A stretch of 64,000 bases of DNA from Pseudomonas alliivorans (GCF_017826695.1 NZ_JAFFZW010000001.1:186001-250000); one strand, 5' to 3'; positions 27,654 to 37,752 are shown, counted from the stretch's first letter. Made by a program: numbers and translations. Notes: generated by a model from the letters alone, not told the origin.

Positions 27654-28274
27654 TCAGGCGGCCATTCGCAGATTTTGCAGAATCAGCGGACGGGCCCAGA
27701 CGTTCTCGTAGTCGAACTGACGCTGTTGGGTGGCGATGGTTTTTTCGTCGAGGGGCAGGGCAGGTTTGTCAGCCAGGTCCCATTCCAGTTCCGCGATAGG
27801 CAGATGCAGCGGGCGGGTCTGTGGTGCCGGGCCAGGCGTCACGTCGCTGTGAGCATTGAGGACGGTCGGGCGCACCCAGTTGCTTTCGAATTCCAGATGA
27901 CGCTGCTGCTCGATCAGGTCGGCGATGCTGAACGGCTCGGCTGGCGGTGGCAGCAGGTCGAGTTCGAATTCGGCGATTGGCAGAAACAGCGGCTCTGGCG
28001 GCTTGACCTCGGTGTCGGCGACGGGGCAGGCGCGCTGTTCGACGATCTTGCTCAGGGTCTTGGCGCCAGCGACGGGTTCGCCGGTCTCGACATCCACTTC
28101 CACACTGCTTGGGTGCACGGGAATCGGCGTGCTGTCGGCGACCTGATCAGCCATTGCGCGTGCAAATGCATCCGACCACAACTGCGTGACACCACCGAGG
28201 GTGCGGCTGTTGCGGACGCTAAAGTCGCCTGAGTGCGACAAATAGCCAATGGATGTTTGAACAATGTCTGACAT
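27654..28274 (-). CDS. Uncharacterised protein with a 60-residue-spaced internal repeat
   Basis: A 206-residue soluble protein, convergent with the preceding gene and ending directly next to it. The ATG at 28274 (MSDIVQTSIGYLSHSGDF) is chosen; no good ribosome site is visible. Residues 95-140 and 155-200 are two copies of one motif: PLFLPIAEFELDL with EFESNWVRPTVLN, and PLHLPIAELEWDL with DYENVWARPLILQ, exactly 60 residues apart. I recognise no domain. The proline-rich linkers suggest a modular binding protein. It may be specific to the genus. Confidence 0.75.
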   Translation of the reverse strand: MSDIVQTSIGYLSHSGDFSVRNSRTLGGVTQLWSDAFARAMADQVADSTPIPVHPSSVEVDVETGEPVAGAKTLSKIVEQRACPVADTEVKPPEPLFLPIAEFELDLLPPPAEPFSIADLIEQQRHLEFESNWVRPTVLNAHSDVTPGPAPQTRPLHLPIAELEWDLADKPALPLDEKTIATQQRQFDYENVWARPLILQNLRMAA

Positions 28275-28370
28275 AGCGATCAGTACTGGCCTTGGGTCTG
28301 GCAAAATGCCGGATACTTGGTTATCGGCAGATTTTGCTGATCATTAACATTTTTTGAGTGCGTGGACGTA

Positions 28371-29165
28371 ATGAGTGAACAGCAGGCAGGCAGTCGTATC
28401 CGGGTCGAAGCCCTGACCGCGGACGGGCAGGATCAGGCGGCCGTGTGGGCCGAGCGTCTGGGTCTGCCCTTGCAGGATGAACAGGCCGATTTTGCCCTGC
28501 AGGTGACCGGCGATGGGCTCCAATTGCAGCAGTTGGGTGACGATGCACCCGGCGCCGTTCGTGTTGATTTTGTCGAAGGCGCAGTAGCCCATCGCAGACT
28601 GTTCGGCGGCGGCACCGGGCAGATGATCGCCAAGGCCGTCGGCATTCAGCCGGGTATCCGTCCCAGCGTGCTGGATGCCACCGCAGGGTTGGGCAAGGAT
28701 GCGTTTGTGCTGGCGAGCCTGGGTTGCGAGATGAGCCTGATCGAGCGTCAACCGATCATCGCTGCGTTGCTGGAAGACGGGCTGTCACGCGGGCGCCATG
28801 ACCGCGATGTGGGTTCGATCATCGGTCAGATGCGTTTGCTGACCGGCAACTCGATTGAGCTGATTCGCGACTGGCAAGGCGAGCCGCCACAGGTCATTTA
28901 CCTCGATCCAATGTTCCCGCATCGGGAAAAAACCGCACTGGTCAAAAAGGAGATGCGCCTGTTCCGCCCTCTGGTGGGCGACGACATGGACGCACCTGCA
29001 TTGCTGCAAGCCGCGCTGGCCCTGGCCACGCACCGTGTGGTGGTCAAGCGCCCGCGCAAGGCCCCTTGCATCGACGGCCCCAAGCCGGGTTATGCGCTGG
29101 ATGGCAAATCCAGCCGCTACGACATCTACCCGAAGAAGGCCCTCAAACCCAAGACCGTCGATTGA
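28371..29165 (+). CDS. rsmJ: 16S rRNA (guanine-1516-N2)-methyltransferase RsmJ
   Basis: A 264-residue SAM-dependent rRNA methyltransferase that modifies G1516 of 16S rRNA. The ATG at 28371 ([12 protein letters not shown]) is preferred over an upstream GTG at 28362. The SAM motif [20 protein letters not shown] is near 102-121 and the catalytic DPMFPHREK is near 180, with [13 protein letters not shown] near the C-terminus. It lies beside mexL-mexJ-mexK, as in P. aeruginosa, where rsmJ is PA3680. Confidence 0.94.
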   Translation: MSEQQAGSRIRVEALTADGQDQAAVWAERLGLPLQDEQADFALQVTGDGLQLQQLGDDAPGAVRVDFVEGAVAHRRLFGGGTGQMIAKAVGIQPGIRPSVLDATAGLGKDAFVLASLGCEMSLIERQPIIAALLEDGLSRGRHDRDVGSIIGQMRLLTGNSIELIRDWQGEPPQVIYLDPMFPHREKTALVKKEMRLFRPLVGDDMDAPALLQAALALATHRVVVKRPRKAPCIDGPKPGYALDGKSSRYDIYPKKALKPKTVD

Positions 29166-29183
29166 ATCCGACTTGCCTGCCGG

Positions 29184-29822
29184 TCAGCGTTCAGGCTGAT
29201 AGGCCCGCATGAATAGCTTCACGACTTCCTGCACATGCCGCTCGGCGGTATCCGCGTCCGGTGGCGTGCTGCATCCCACCAGCAGCCGGAAGTTGTGAAT
29301 GCCCTTGACCATATTCAGAAAGTGCTCGGCAGCCCGGCGCGGGCTTTCGATGCGCAGGCTGCCGGTAGCGTCGATTTCCACCAGTACACGCTCCATCTCG
29401 CTGACGAGCTTCTGCGGACCGGCCTCAAAAAAGATCATCGACAGCTGCGGGTCCTGAGTGCCCAGCGTCACCATCAAGCGATGAAGGTCGAGGGATTCCG
29501 GGCTGTTGACCAGGCACTGAAAGGCGCGGGCGATATTCAGCAGCGCTGTCTCGACGGTCGCGCCTTCTGCCAGGTGAAACAGCGCGGCAGGCATCTGCTC
29601 TTCGCAACGCGCCACCACGGCGGCTGAAAACAGCGTCTCCTTGTCAGTGAAATGGCTGTAGACGGTGAGCTTGGAGACGCCGGCTTCGCTGGCGATCGCA
29701 TCCATGCTGGTGTTCACGTAGCCGTTGCTGACGAACAGATTCTTTGCAGACTCAAGAATCGCCTTGCGCTTCTCAAGGTCCTTGGGGCGGCCGGGTCCGC
29801 TGTTGGATAGGGTGTCAGGCAT
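29184..29822 (-). CDS. mexL: TetR-family repressor MexL of the mexJK efflux operon
   Basis: A 212-residue TetR repressor, transcribed away from mexJ. The ATG at 29822 (MPDTLSNSGPGRPKDLEKR) is preferred to a TTG at 29831. The HTH (about 22-65) reads SAKNLFVSNGYVNTSMDAIA then SEAGVSKLTVYSHFTDKETL. Identification as MexL rests on its length, its divergent position next to an MFP-RND pair, and flanking rsmJ and plsB, all as in P. aeruginosa. MexL binds the intergenic region to repress mexJK and itself. A long inverted repeat in the 91-base gap is its probable operator. The inducing ligand is unknown. Confidence 0.88.
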   Translation of the reverse strand: MPDTLSNSGPGRPKDLEKRKAILESAKNLFVSNGYVNTSMDAIASEAGVSKLTVYSHFTDKETLFSAAVVARCEEQMPAALFHLAEGATVETALLNIARAFQCLVNSPESLDLHRLMVTLGTQDPQLSMIFFEAGPQKLVSEMERVLVEIDATGSLRIESPRRAAEHFLNMVKGIHNFRLLVGCSTPPDADTAERHVQEVVKLFMRAYQPER

Positions 29823-29830
29823 AAGGTTCA

Positions 29831-29884
29831 AATAATGTACTGGTGAGTTTGATAATTTTTAATATACTCGCCAGTACAATTATT
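29831..29884. promoter_or_regulatory. Probable MexL operator, long inverted repeat
   Basis: AATAATGTACTGGTGAGT (29831-29848) and ACTCGCCAGTACAATTATT (29866-29884) are inverse copies differing by one base change and one inserted base. A 17-base AT-rich spacer lies between them. The element covers most of the mexL-mexJ gap and should span both divergent promoters, so a TetR repressor bound here would shut both off. Confidence 0.75.
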
Positions 29885-29913
29885 CCAAGCCTGTTTTGAT
29901 GAAGGTTTACATC

Positions 29914-31014
29914 ATGTTCCGCGATGTCATGCCGCTTCTCGTGCCACTGTGTCTGGTCTCGCTGCTGACGGCCTGTGGCCAGGAAACCACCGCCCCGGTT
30001 TTCGTCCGCCCTGCGATGGTCGTGCAGCCGCTGCCTTCCGCTCAGTCCATGGACAGTTACCCCGGCGAAGTGCGTGCCCGTTTCGAGCCTGAACTGGCGT
30101 TCCGTATTGCCGGCAAGGTCAGTAAACGGCTGGTCGAGGAGGGGCAGCGGGTCAAGGCCAACCAGCCGCTTGCCGAACTGGATGCGCAGGACGTACGCCT
30201 GCAACTGGACGCCACCCGTGCACAGGTCACGGCCGCTGAAGCCAATCTGCAATTGGTGCGCTCCGAACGGGATCGCTACAAGACCCTGCTGGATCGGCAG
30301 ATGGTCAGCCGCTCGCAATACGACAACGCGGAAAACCTCTACCGCGCCGGCGAAGCCCGACTCAGGCAGATCAAGGCCGAGCTGACAGTCGCTGACAATC
30401 AGGCCAGCTACGCGGTACTGCGGGCGTCCCAGGATGGGGTGATCGCCAAGCGTTCGGTCGAGGTCGGGCAGGTGGTTGCAGCAGGCCAGACGGTCTTCAC
30501 TCTGGCGGCAGACGGAGAGCGAGAAGTGCTGATCAGCCTCCCGGAACAGAATTTTGCCCGCTTCAAGGTCGGTCAACCGGTTTCTGTCGAGCTTTGGACA
30601 GTGCGCGATCAGCGCTTCCCTGGTCGTATCCGTGAGCTGTCACCTTCCGCCGATCCCCGTTCGCGCACCTTTGCGGCGCGCGTGGCGTTTGCCAGCGGGC
30701 AGGTTCCGGCAGAGCTTGGCCAGAGCGCGCGAGTGTTCATTGCGTCCGAGCATGCGGTGCCGCTGGCGGTGCCACTCTCGGCGGTGACGGCTGAAAACGG
30801 GGTTACCTACGTCTGGCGTGTCAGCCCCGACAGCACCGTGACACGAGTTCCTGTGCAGGTCGGCCCGTATGGTCAGGAGTCCGTGCCGGTCGTTCAGGGG
30901 GTGCAGGAAACCGACTGGATCGTGGCCGCAGGTGGACACGTATTGCGTGAGGGCGAGCGGATTCGTCCGGTGGACCGCAGCAATCGGGCCGTGAAACTGG
31001 CTGCCAAGGAGTAG
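29914..31014 (+). CDS. mexJ: RND efflux membrane fusion lipoprotein MexJ
   Basis: A 366-residue periplasmic adaptor of an RND pump. The ATG at 29914 (MFRDVMPLLVPLCLVSLLTA) has GAAGG at 29901-29905 and gives a lipobox, LLTACG; two earlier in-frame starts lack a ribosome site. The barrel-sandwich lipoyl parts are near 50-75 (PELAFRIAGKVSKRLVEEGQ) and 170-200 (QDGVIAKRSVEVGQVV), with an alpha-hairpin between them. P. aeruginosa MexJ is 367 residues and pairs with MexK. mexK follows after five bases. The pair lacks its own outer-membrane channel and uses OprM or OpmH in P. aeruginosa. Confidence 0.9.
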   Translation: MFRDVMPLLVPLCLVSLLTACGQETTAPVFVRPAMVVQPLPSAQSMDSYPGEVRARFEPELAFRIAGKVSKRLVEEGQRVKANQPLAELDAQDVRLQLDATRAQVTAAEANLQLVRSERDRYKTLLDRQMVSRSQYDNAENLYRAGEARLRQIKAELTVADNQASYAVLRASQDGVIAKRSVEVGQVVAAGQTVFTLAADGEREVLISLPEQNFARFKVGQPVSVELWTVRDQRFPGRIRELSPSADPRSRTFAARVAFASGQVPAELGQSARVFIASEHAVPLAVPLSAVTAENGVTYVWRVSPDSTVTRVPVQVGPYGQESVPVVQGVQETDWIVAAGGHVLREGERIRPVDRSNRAVKLAAKE

Positions 31015-31019
31015 GCCCG

Positions 31020-34000
31020 ATGCACTTCAATCTTTCCGAATGGGCGCTGCGTCACCGCCAGGTTGTGCTGTATCTGATGATCGTTCTGGCCATTGTCGGT
31101 GCGCTGTCCTACACCAAGCTGGGGCAGAGCGAAGACCCGCCCTTCACCTTCAAGGCCATGGTGATCCGCACGTTGTGGCCGGGTGCCAGTGCCGAAGAAG
31201 TGGCTCGACAGGTCACGGATCGCATCGAAAAAAAACTGATGGAAACCGGCGAGTACGAGCGCATTGCGTCGTTCTCGCGGCCTGGGGAGTCCACCGTCAC
31301 CTTCGTTGCGCGTGACTCGATCTTTTCCGCCTACCTGCCTGATCTCTGGTACCAGATCCGCAAGAAGATCGGCGACATTCGCCAGAACCTGCCCCCCGAC
31401 GTGCAAGGACCGTTTTTCAACGATGAGTTCGGCACCACCTTCGGCAATATCTACGCGCTCACCGGCCAGGGGTTTGATTACGCGGTGCTGAAGGATTACG
31501 CCGACCGGATTCAGATTCAACTGCAACGGGTCAAGGATGTCGGCAAGGTCGAACTGATCGGCCTGCAGGACGAGAAGATCTGGATCGAGCTGTCCAACGT
31601 CAAGCTCGCCACGCTGGGCTTGCCGTTGCAGCAGGTTCAGCAGGCACTCCAGGCGCAGAACGCGGTGTCCTCGGCGAGCTTCTTCGAGACGTCCAGCGAG
31701 CGAATCCAGCTGCGGGTCAGCGGGCAGTTCCAGAGCGTGGACGAGATCCGCAACTTTCCGATTCGAGTTGGCGATCGCGCGTTTCGAATCAGCGATCTGG
31801 CGGATGTGCATCGCGGCTTCAACGACCCGCCCGCGCCGCGCATGCGCTTCATGGACGAGGATGCGATTGGTCTGGCGGTGGCCATGAAGGACGGCGGCGA
31901 CATTCTGGTACTGGGACGGGCGCTGGAAACCGAGTTCGCCCGGTTACAGAAAAACCTTCCCGCCGGCATGCAGTTGCGCAAGGTGTCCGATCAGCCTGCA
32001 GCGGTCAAGACAGGCGTCGGTGAGTTCGTTCAGGTACTGGCCGAAGCGCTGATCATCGTGCTGCTGGTGAGCTTCTTCTCGCTGGGCGTGCGCACCGGCA
32101 TGGTGGTCGCGCTGGCCATTCCGCTGGTGCTGGCGATGACCTTTGCGGCGATGTACTACCTGGGCATTGGCCTGCACAAGATTTCACTTGGAGCGCTGGT
32201 GCTTGCCCTGGGTCTGCTGGTGGATGACGCGATCATTGCCGTGGAAATGATGGCGATCAAGATGGAGCAGGGCTACGACCGGCTCAAGGCCGCCAGCTTT
32301 GCCTGGACCAGCACCGCGTTCCCGATGCTGACCGGTACGCTGATCACGGCAGCGGGCTTCCTGCCGATTGCCACCGCGCAATCGAGTACCGGTGAATACA
32401 CCCGCTCGATCTTCCAGGTGGTGACTATCGCGCTCATTGCCTCCTGGATTGCAGCGGTGATGTTCGTGCCTTATCTGGGCGACCGTCTGTTGCCGGACCT
32501 CGCCAAGCGGCATGCGGCCAAACACGGCAGTCATGCGCCTGATCCGTATGCGACGCCGTTCTATAAACGTGTCCGGGCGCTGGTGGGCTGGTGCGTGCGG
32601 CGCCGCAAGACGGTGATCGTTGCCACGGTCGGCCTATTCGTCCTGTCGGTGGTGATGTTCAAGTTCGTCCCGCAGCAGTTCTTCCCGGCTTCCGGGCGTC
32701 TGGAACTGATGGTAGACCTGAAGCTGGCCGAAGGTTCGTCGTTGGTCAACACGGCCGAGCAGGTCAAGCGTCTGGAGCAGATGCTCAAGGGGCACGAAGG
32801 CATCGACAATTACGTTGCCTACGTGGGCACCGGCTCGCCGCGTTTCTATCTGCCGCTGGATCAGCAACTGCCCGCGCCCAGTTTCGCCCAGTTTGTGGTG
32901 CTCACTCGCAGCATCGAAGACCGCGAGGCGCTGCGCAGCTGGCTGATCACTCATCTCAATGAACAGTTCCCGACCCTGCGTTCCAGGGTGACGCGTCTGG
33001 AAAACGGTCCGCCTGTGGGCTATCCGGTGCAGTTCCGCGTCACTGGCGAGCACATCGAAGTGGTCAGGGCGCTGGCGCGCAAGGTGCAGGACAAGGTTCG
33101 CGAGAATCCGCATGTGTCCAACGTTCATCTGGACTGGGAGGAACCGAGCAAGGTGGTGCACCTGAACATCGATCAGGATCGCGCTCGGGCGCTGGGCGTG
33201 ACCACCGCTGACTTGTCAGCCTTCCTGCGCAATTCGCTCACGGGTTCCACGGTCAGTCAGTATCGCGAAGACGACGAACTGGTGGACATCATGGTGCGCG
33301 GCACACGCAATGAGCGTGAACAACTGGAGGCGCTGTCCAGTCTGGCCGTTCCGACACAAAACGGCACAAGCGTAGCACTGTCTCAGGTGGCAACGCTGGA
33401 ATACGGGTTTGAAGAGGGTGTGATCTGGCATCGCAACCGACTGCCCAGTGTGACCGTACGTGCAGATATCTATGGCAAGGAACAACCGGCAACGCTGGTG
33501 AAACAGATCATGCCGACTTTGGATGCAGTGCGCGCCGAGTTACCGGACGGTTATCTGCTGGAGGTTGGCGGTACGGTGGAGGATTCGGCACGCGGACAGA
33601 ACTCCGTAAACGCCGGCGTTCCGCTGTTCATCGTGGTCGTGCTGACCCTGCTGATGATCCAGTTGCGCAGCTTCTCGCGCATGCTCATGGTGTTCGTGAC
33701 CGCGCCGCTGGGCCTGATCGGGGTGACGCTGTTTCTGCTGATCTTCAACCAGCCGTTCGGCTTCGTGGCCATGTTGGGCACCATCGCGCTCTCGGGAATG
33801 ATCATGCGCAACTCGGTGATTCTGGTGGATCAGATCGAGCAGGACATTGCCGCAGGGCTGGATCAGTGGCACGCGATCATCGAAGCCACGGTGCGTCGCT
33901 TCCGACCTATCGTATTGACCGCACTGGCGGCCGTGCTGGCGATGATTCCGCTGTCGCGCAGTCTGTTCTTCGGCCCGATGGCGGTGGCGATCATGGGCGG

Positions 34001-34088
34001 CCTGATCGTGGCCACCGCGCTGACGCTGCTGTTTCTGCCTGCGCTGTATGCGGCATGGTTCAGGGTGAAGAAAGTCGAGGGTGTCTAG
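31020..34088 (+). CDS. mexK: RND efflux transporter MexK
   Basis: A 1022-residue RND proton-drug antiporter; the ATG at 31020 has AAGGAG at 31006-31011. It has TM1 (about 13-30), a large periplasmic porter loop, TM2-6 in the 335-495 region, a second loop and TM8-12 near the end. The proton-relay aspartates are in ALGLLVDDAIIAVEMM of TM4. NxxG-type interface residues in the last helices are present. In P. aeruginosa MexJK exports triclosan with OpmH and erythromycin/tetracycline with OprM; substrate range here is inferred only. There is no outer-membrane gene downstream. The operon ends at a REP-like repeat. Confidence 0.92.
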   Translation: MHFNLSEWALRHRQVVLYLMIVLAIVGALSYTKLGQSEDPPFTFKAMVIRTLWPGASAEEVARQVTDRIEKKLMETGEYERIASFSRPGESTVTFVARDSIFSAYLPDLWYQIRKKIGDIRQNLPPDVQGPFFNDEFGTTFGNIYALTGQGFDYAVLKDYADRIQIQLQRVKDVGKVELIGLQDEKIWIELSNVKLATLGLPLQQVQQALQAQNAVSSASFFETSSERIQLRVSGQFQSVDEIRNFPIRVGDRAFRISDLADVHRGFNDPPAPRMRFMDEDAIGLAVAMKDGGDILVLGRALETEFARLQKNLPAGMQLRKVSDQPAAVKTGVGEFVQVLAEALIIVLLVSFFSLGVRTGMVVALAIPLVLAMTFAAMYYLGIGLHKISLGALVLALGLLVDDAIIAVEMMAIKMEQGYDRLKAASFAWTSTAFPMLTGTLITAAGFLPIATAQSSTGEYTRSIFQVVTIALIASWIAAVMFVPYLGDRLLPDLAKRHAAKHGSHAPDPYATPFYKRVRALVGWCVRRRKTVIVATVGLFVLSVVMFKFVPQQFFPASGRLELMVDLKLAEGSSLVNTAEQVKRLEQMLKGHEGIDNYVAYVGTGSPRFYLPLDQQLPAPSFAQFVVLTRSIEDREALRSWLITHLNEQFPTLRSRVTRLENGPPVGYPVQFRVTGEHIEVVRALARKVQDKVRENPHVSNVHLDWEEPSKVVHLNIDQDRARALGVTTADLSAFLRNSLTGSTVSQYREDDELVDIMVRGTRNEREQLEALSSLAVPTQNGTSVALSQVATLEYGFEEGVIWHRNRLPSVTVRADIYGKEQPATLVKQIMPTLDAVRAELPDGYLLEVGGTVEDSARGQNSVNAGVPLFIVVVLTLLMIQLRSFSRMLMVFVTAPLGLIGVTLFLLIFNQPFGFVAMLGTIALSGMIMRNSVILVDQIEQDIAAGLDQWHAIIEATVRRFRPIVLTALAAVLAMIPLSRSLFFGPMAVAIMGGLIVATALTLLFLPALYAAWFRVKKVEGV

Positions 34089-34098
34089 GCCTCCCATC

Positions 34099-34150
34099 GG
34101 GACGCGGAGCGTCCCGGGCTGCATGCCCACGCAGATTCATGGGCACGATC
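34099..34150. repeat. REP-like palindromic repeat, copy B
   Basis: Two hairpins: GGGACGC-GGA-GCGTCCC (34099-34115) and TGCCCA (34124-34129) with TGGGCA (34140-34145). Same layout as copy A at 16893. It separates mexK from the converging DUF4197 gene and may end both transcripts. Confidence 0.75.
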
Positions 34151-34162
34151 GATATGCAGCGC

Positions 34163-34852
34163 TTACAACGCCCCGAACACTTTCTTCGCCAGTCCTGTCG
34201 CCGCAGCGGCCGGGTTGGCGCGGATGCTTTCCTCCTGTTTGGCGATCATCTCGAACAGGCCATTGAGCGCCTGCTCGGTCACGTAGCTTTCGATGTTCGC
34301 GCTTTTGGTGTCCAGCAGGCCCAGTGAAGAAGCCTTGCCTGCGAAAGCGTTGTATTTCTGGGCCAGGCCGACCTGATCGGTGGCTTTCTTGACGACGGGC
34401 AGGAACTTGGTGCGGATCTGCTCGCGACTGCTGCTGCTCAAGTATTGCGTCGCCGAATCCTTGCCACCGCTGAGAATCGCCTTGGCGTCGGTCACGCTCA
34501 TTTTCTTGACCGCATCCACCAACAGCGCCTGAGCTTGTGGCACCGCCGCTTCGGCGGCCTGGTTCATGCTGGCTTCCAGTTGGTCGACCTGAGTGCCCAT
34601 GCCGAGCATTTTCATTTTCTTGGCGACCTGACCAAGTTTTCCGGGCAGTTCGATACGCACTTCTTCGTTCTTGCTGAAACCGCCCGGCACGCCCAGTTGC
34701 TTGACCGCAACCTGTGCGCCCTGTGTCAGGGCATCCTTGAGACCGCCCGTAGCATCGGATTGCGACAGGTCACCCAGCGACAGGGCGAAGACGTTGGCCG
34801 ACAACAGCAGGCCTGCACAGAGGCCGGCAAAGGTGAACGTGGGGCGAAGCAT
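34163..34852 (-). CDS. DUF4197 domain protein, exported
   Basis: A 229-residue protein with a signal peptide (LRPTFTFAGLCAGLLLSANV then FA) from the ATG at 34852, preceded by AAGGA. The DUF4197 domain fills the mature protein with the motifs LGDLSQSDATGGLKDALTQG near 25, MNQAAEAAVPQAQALLVDAV near 120, and YNAFAGKASSLGLLDT near 180, ending AATGLAKKVFGAL. It is mostly helical. Function is unknown; the family is widespread in proteobacteria. It converges on mexK, with a REP between them. Confidence 0.87.
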   Translation of the reverse strand: MLRPTFTFAGLCAGLLLSANVFALSLGDLSQSDATGGLKDALTQGAQVAVKQLGVPGGFSKNEEVRIELPGKLGQVAKKMKMLGMGTQVDQLEASMNQAAEAAVPQAQALLVDAVKKMSVTDAKAILSGGKDSATQYLSSSSREQIRTKFLPVVKKATDQVGLAQKYNAFAGKASSLGLLDTKSANIESYVTEQALNGLFEMIAKQEESIRANPAAAATGLAKKVFGAL

Positions 34853-34969
34853 GGCAGCATCCTTTTGGTGAGGTCTTGAAAGCAGCATCGAGGCAGATAT
34901 CGGCGCTGTATGCATTGAGCGTATCAGGAAGTCAGCGCGGGTGTCTGATACCGGGAAGTCAAAGGGGGC

Positions 34970-35170
34970 TCAGACAATCATCAGGCGGGTACTGCGTAGC
35001 TCAGCTCGAACGGCAGCCGCGGCATCGGCCCGGCTGATGTCTTCGAGTTTGACGATCAGGGTGCAGCCTGCCAGCAGTGCGATGCGTGGCAGGTAACGAA
35101 CTTCGCCTTGACGGCGTAGACGAGGTTCGCTGGACAGTTCAATCTTCCTCGGGTGATTGGCACCAGTCAT
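34970..35170 (-). CDS. Small conserved hypothetical protein, 66 residues
   Basis: A short soluble protein starting at the ATG at 35170 with only a weak ribosome site. It is basic at its N-terminus (HPRKIELSSEPRLRRQGEV) and has a hydrophobic central strand (YLPRIALLAGCTLIVKLEDI). A comparable small gene lies between the plsB and mexK neighbourhoods of other pseudomonads, as I recall. Codon use looks like that of its neighbours. Function is unknown. It lies 80 bases downstream of plsB, so it may share the plsB transcript. Confidence 0.6.
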   Translation of the reverse strand: MTGANHPRKIELSSEPRLRRQGEVRYLPRIALLAGCTLIVKLEDISRADAAAAVRAELRSTRLMIV

Positions 35171-35250
35171 GGATGCAAACCCGACCCTGGTAGCCCGAGA
35201 AGAATAAAAAAATACCTGTCCAGTTTACCCGGATAGCTTACGGATAAGGC

Positions 35251-37752
35251 CTACGCGGCTCCTTCCTCGGTGCTGACATTTTGCTCATCTTCACCGCTGT
35301 GCAACGCCACCTGACGGATAGATAACCTGATTTCGGCCGGCAATACGCGTTTTGCTGCGCCTTCTGCCAGTTCACCCAGCAGCGGGTGATAACTCAGCTT
35401 GCCAGCGGCATCCTTGCGTAGCACACCCAGGTCAAGCAGGGTCTGGATGAAGTGGCGGAACAGGCTCTTGTCGAAGAATTCCGGCGCGTTGAGGCCGTGC
35501 AGAATCGACAGCCGCTGGGCCATGACCGTACACAGGTCTTCCAGCTCTTCGGGGGTCAGGCTTTTCTGACCGCTGTTGAGCAGCAGGGCGATTGCCATGT
35601 AGAAGCGCTGAAGGGTCTGGGCGATGGCGCGGGACAGCAGGGTCAGCAGCACGAACTCGCGGGAACTGGGTTCCGGGCGGATGTACACGTCATCCTTGCG
35701 ACGCAGCAGGCCCTGCTCGACAAACGCCGTCAGCCACTGATCCACCACCTCATCCAGCTCGTTCAGCGGCCAGCGGATGAACAGCTCCGATTGCAGGTAT
35801 GGATACAGCGCGCGGGTGTAGCGCAGGATCAGCTCGCGGCTCATGCGCGAAGAGCTCTGGAAGAAACTGGCCAGCAGCGACGGCAGCGCAAAAATGTGCA
35901 GCACGTTGTTGCGGTAATAGGTCATCAGCACTGCGTTCTGTTCGTTCAGGTACAGAATCTTGCCCAGCGCATCCTTCTGCTCCGCCAGCAGATCCATACC
36001 CTTTACGTGCTCGATCAACGCACGGCCGTCGCCTTCCGGCAGCGTGGTGTGAGGCGAATACGGTACTGCGCGCAGCAGCGTCAGGTACAGGTCAAGCACC
36101 CGTTCCATGGCCTGGTCATCCAGCGCCAGCCGATGCGTCGACAACAACGCCACAGCCACCAGATTCATCGGGTTCACGGCTGCCGCTTCGTTCAAGTGCT
36201 GAGCCACCCGCTCGCCCAGACGATGGGTGGTGCCGCTGAGCCAGTCCGGTTTGAACTGCGGAGCCAGTTCCTGTTCACGCCAGTCCGGTTGTTCGGCGTC
36301 GAGAAACTCGGCCAGCTTGATCGGCTCGCCGAAGTTCACCGACACCTGACCGAAGCGCTGCTTGAGCGCGCCGATCACTTTGAAGATGTCGAAGATCGAT
36401 TCTTTCTTCTTGGTCGCACCGCGCAGTTCGCCGAGGTACGTACGGCCTTCAAGAACGCGCTCGTAACCGATGTACACCGGGATGAACACGATTGGCATGC
36501 GCGAGTTGCGCAGGAAGCTGCGCATCGTGATGGCCAGCATGCCGGTCTTGGGTTGCAGCATGCGCCCGGTGCGCGAGCGGCCGCCTTCGACGAAATACTC
36601 GACCGGGAAACCCTTGGTAAACAGGGTGTGCAGGTATTCGTTGAACACGGCGGTGTACAGCGGGTTGCCCTTGAAGGTGCGACGCATGAAAAACGCGCCG
36701 CCGCGCCGCAACAGGCTGCCGATGACCGGCATATTGAGGTTGATGCCCGCCGCGATGTGGGGCGGCGTCAGGCCGTTGCGAAACAGCAGGTAGGAGAGCA
36801 GCAGGTAGTCGATATGGCTGCGGTGGCAGGGTACATAAATGACTTCGTGGCCCGGCGCCACTTCTTGCACGCCCTCGATATGGCTGACTTTGATGCCGTC
36901 GTAGATCTTGTTCCAGAACCAGCTCAGCACCACTTCCAGAAAACGGATCGCTGAGTAGGTGTAGTCCGACGCAATTTCGTTGCCATAACGCAGTGCCAGC
37001 TCACGTGCCTTGTCTTCGGAGATCTTTTCGCGCTGCGCCTCTTCAAGAATCGCCTGCTTGACCAGCGGCTCGTCCAGTAGCCCCTTGACCAGGTTGCGTC
37101 GGTGCGACACGTCGGGGCCGATGACAGCGCTCTTCAGGTTGCGAAAGTGCACGCGCAGCAAACGTTGGGTCATGCGCAGGGTCAGCTCGTAGCCCTTGTT
37201 CTCGTCGACCAGTTCACGCAGGTGAATCGGCGCGGAAAACTGCACACGCGTCTTGCGGCCCAGAATCAGTATGCTGACCAGACGACGCAGGCGTCCTGTT
37301 ACCGCCCAGCTGTCGGCGAACAGCAGCTTCCAGGCGCTTGACTCGCGATCGGGCGACTGGCCCCAGAACACACTGACCGGAATGATCTGGGCATCCTCGG
37401 CCGGGTTCTGACTGACCGCCGCCACCAGCCGCTCCAGCGTCGGTGGAGCACCGCGTTTGTCATGACGCCCCAGCCAGTCGGGGGAGGGCGTCAGGTAGAA
37501 GAACGCGGCAGGCTCCATGAGATCGCCGACCGACACTGACAACACGGGACGAGGCAGACCTGCCTTGCGGCATTCGGTGTCGAGCACTGCCAGATCGCTG
37601 ATTGACGGCGATTGCAGGGCATAGAACACCGGCCGGCTGCGATCCAGATTGAGCGTGAAAGACGATTGATTGATGGTTTCCGAGCGAACCCAGAGGTACA
37701 GCAAACGGCGCAGCGTGCCGAATACAAGACGGCGGAACGGAGAGCGGGTCAT
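35251..37752 (-). CDS. plsB: Glycerol-3-phosphate acyltransferase PlsB
   Basis: An 833-residue membrane enzyme that acylates sn-1 of glycerol-3-phosphate, the first step of phospholipid synthesis. The ATG at 37752 ([20 protein letters not shown]) is chosen because upstream codons run into repeat DNA and the length fits. The acyltransferase motifs are [18 protein letters not shown] near 305-325 (catalytic His and Asp of HX4D), [15 protein letters not shown] near 350, [15 protein letters not shown] near 383 and [14 protein letters not shown] near 420. The long C-terminal half is family-typical. It faces a REP-rich gap upstream. Confidence 0.96.
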   Translation of the reverse strand: MTRSPFRRLVFGTLRRLLYLWVRSETINQSSFTLNLDRSRPVFYALQSPSISDLAVLDTECRKAGLPRPVLSVSVGDLMEPAAFFYLTPSPDWLGRHDKRGAPPTLERLVAAVSQNPAEDAQIIPVSVFWGQSPDRESSAWKLLFADSWAVTGRLRRLVSILILGRKTRVQFSAPIHLRELVDENKGYELTLRMTQRLLRVHFRNLKSAVIGPDVSHRRNLVKGLLDEPLVKQAILEEAQREKISEDKARELALRYGNEIASDYTYSAIRFLEVVLSWFWNKIYDGIKVSHIEGVQEVAPGHEVIYVPCHRSHIDYLLLSYLLFRNGLTPPHIAAGINLNMPVIGSLLRRGGAFFMRRTFKGNPLYTAVFNEYLHTLFTKGFPVEYFVEGGRSRTGRMLQPKTGMLAITMRSFLRNSRMPIVFIPVYIGYERVLEGRTYLGELRGATKKKESIFDIFKVIGALKQRFGQVSVNFGEPIKLAEFLDAEQPDWREQELAPQFKPDWLSGTTHRLGERVAQHLNEAAAVNPMNLVAVALLSTHRLALDDQAMERVLDLYLTLLRAVPYSPHTTLPEGDGRALIEHVKGMDLLAEQKDALGKILYLNEQNAVLMTYYRNNVLHIFALPSLLASFFQSSSRMSRELILRYTRALYPYLQSELFIRWPLNELDEVVDQWLTAFVEQGLLRRKDDVYIRPEPSSREFVLLTLLSRAIAQTLQRFYMAIALLLNSGQKSLTPEELEDLCTVMAQRLSILHGLNAPEFFDKSLFRHFIQTLLDLGVLRKDAAGKLSYHPLLGELAEGAAKRVLPAEIRLSIRQVALHSGEDEQNVSTEEGAA

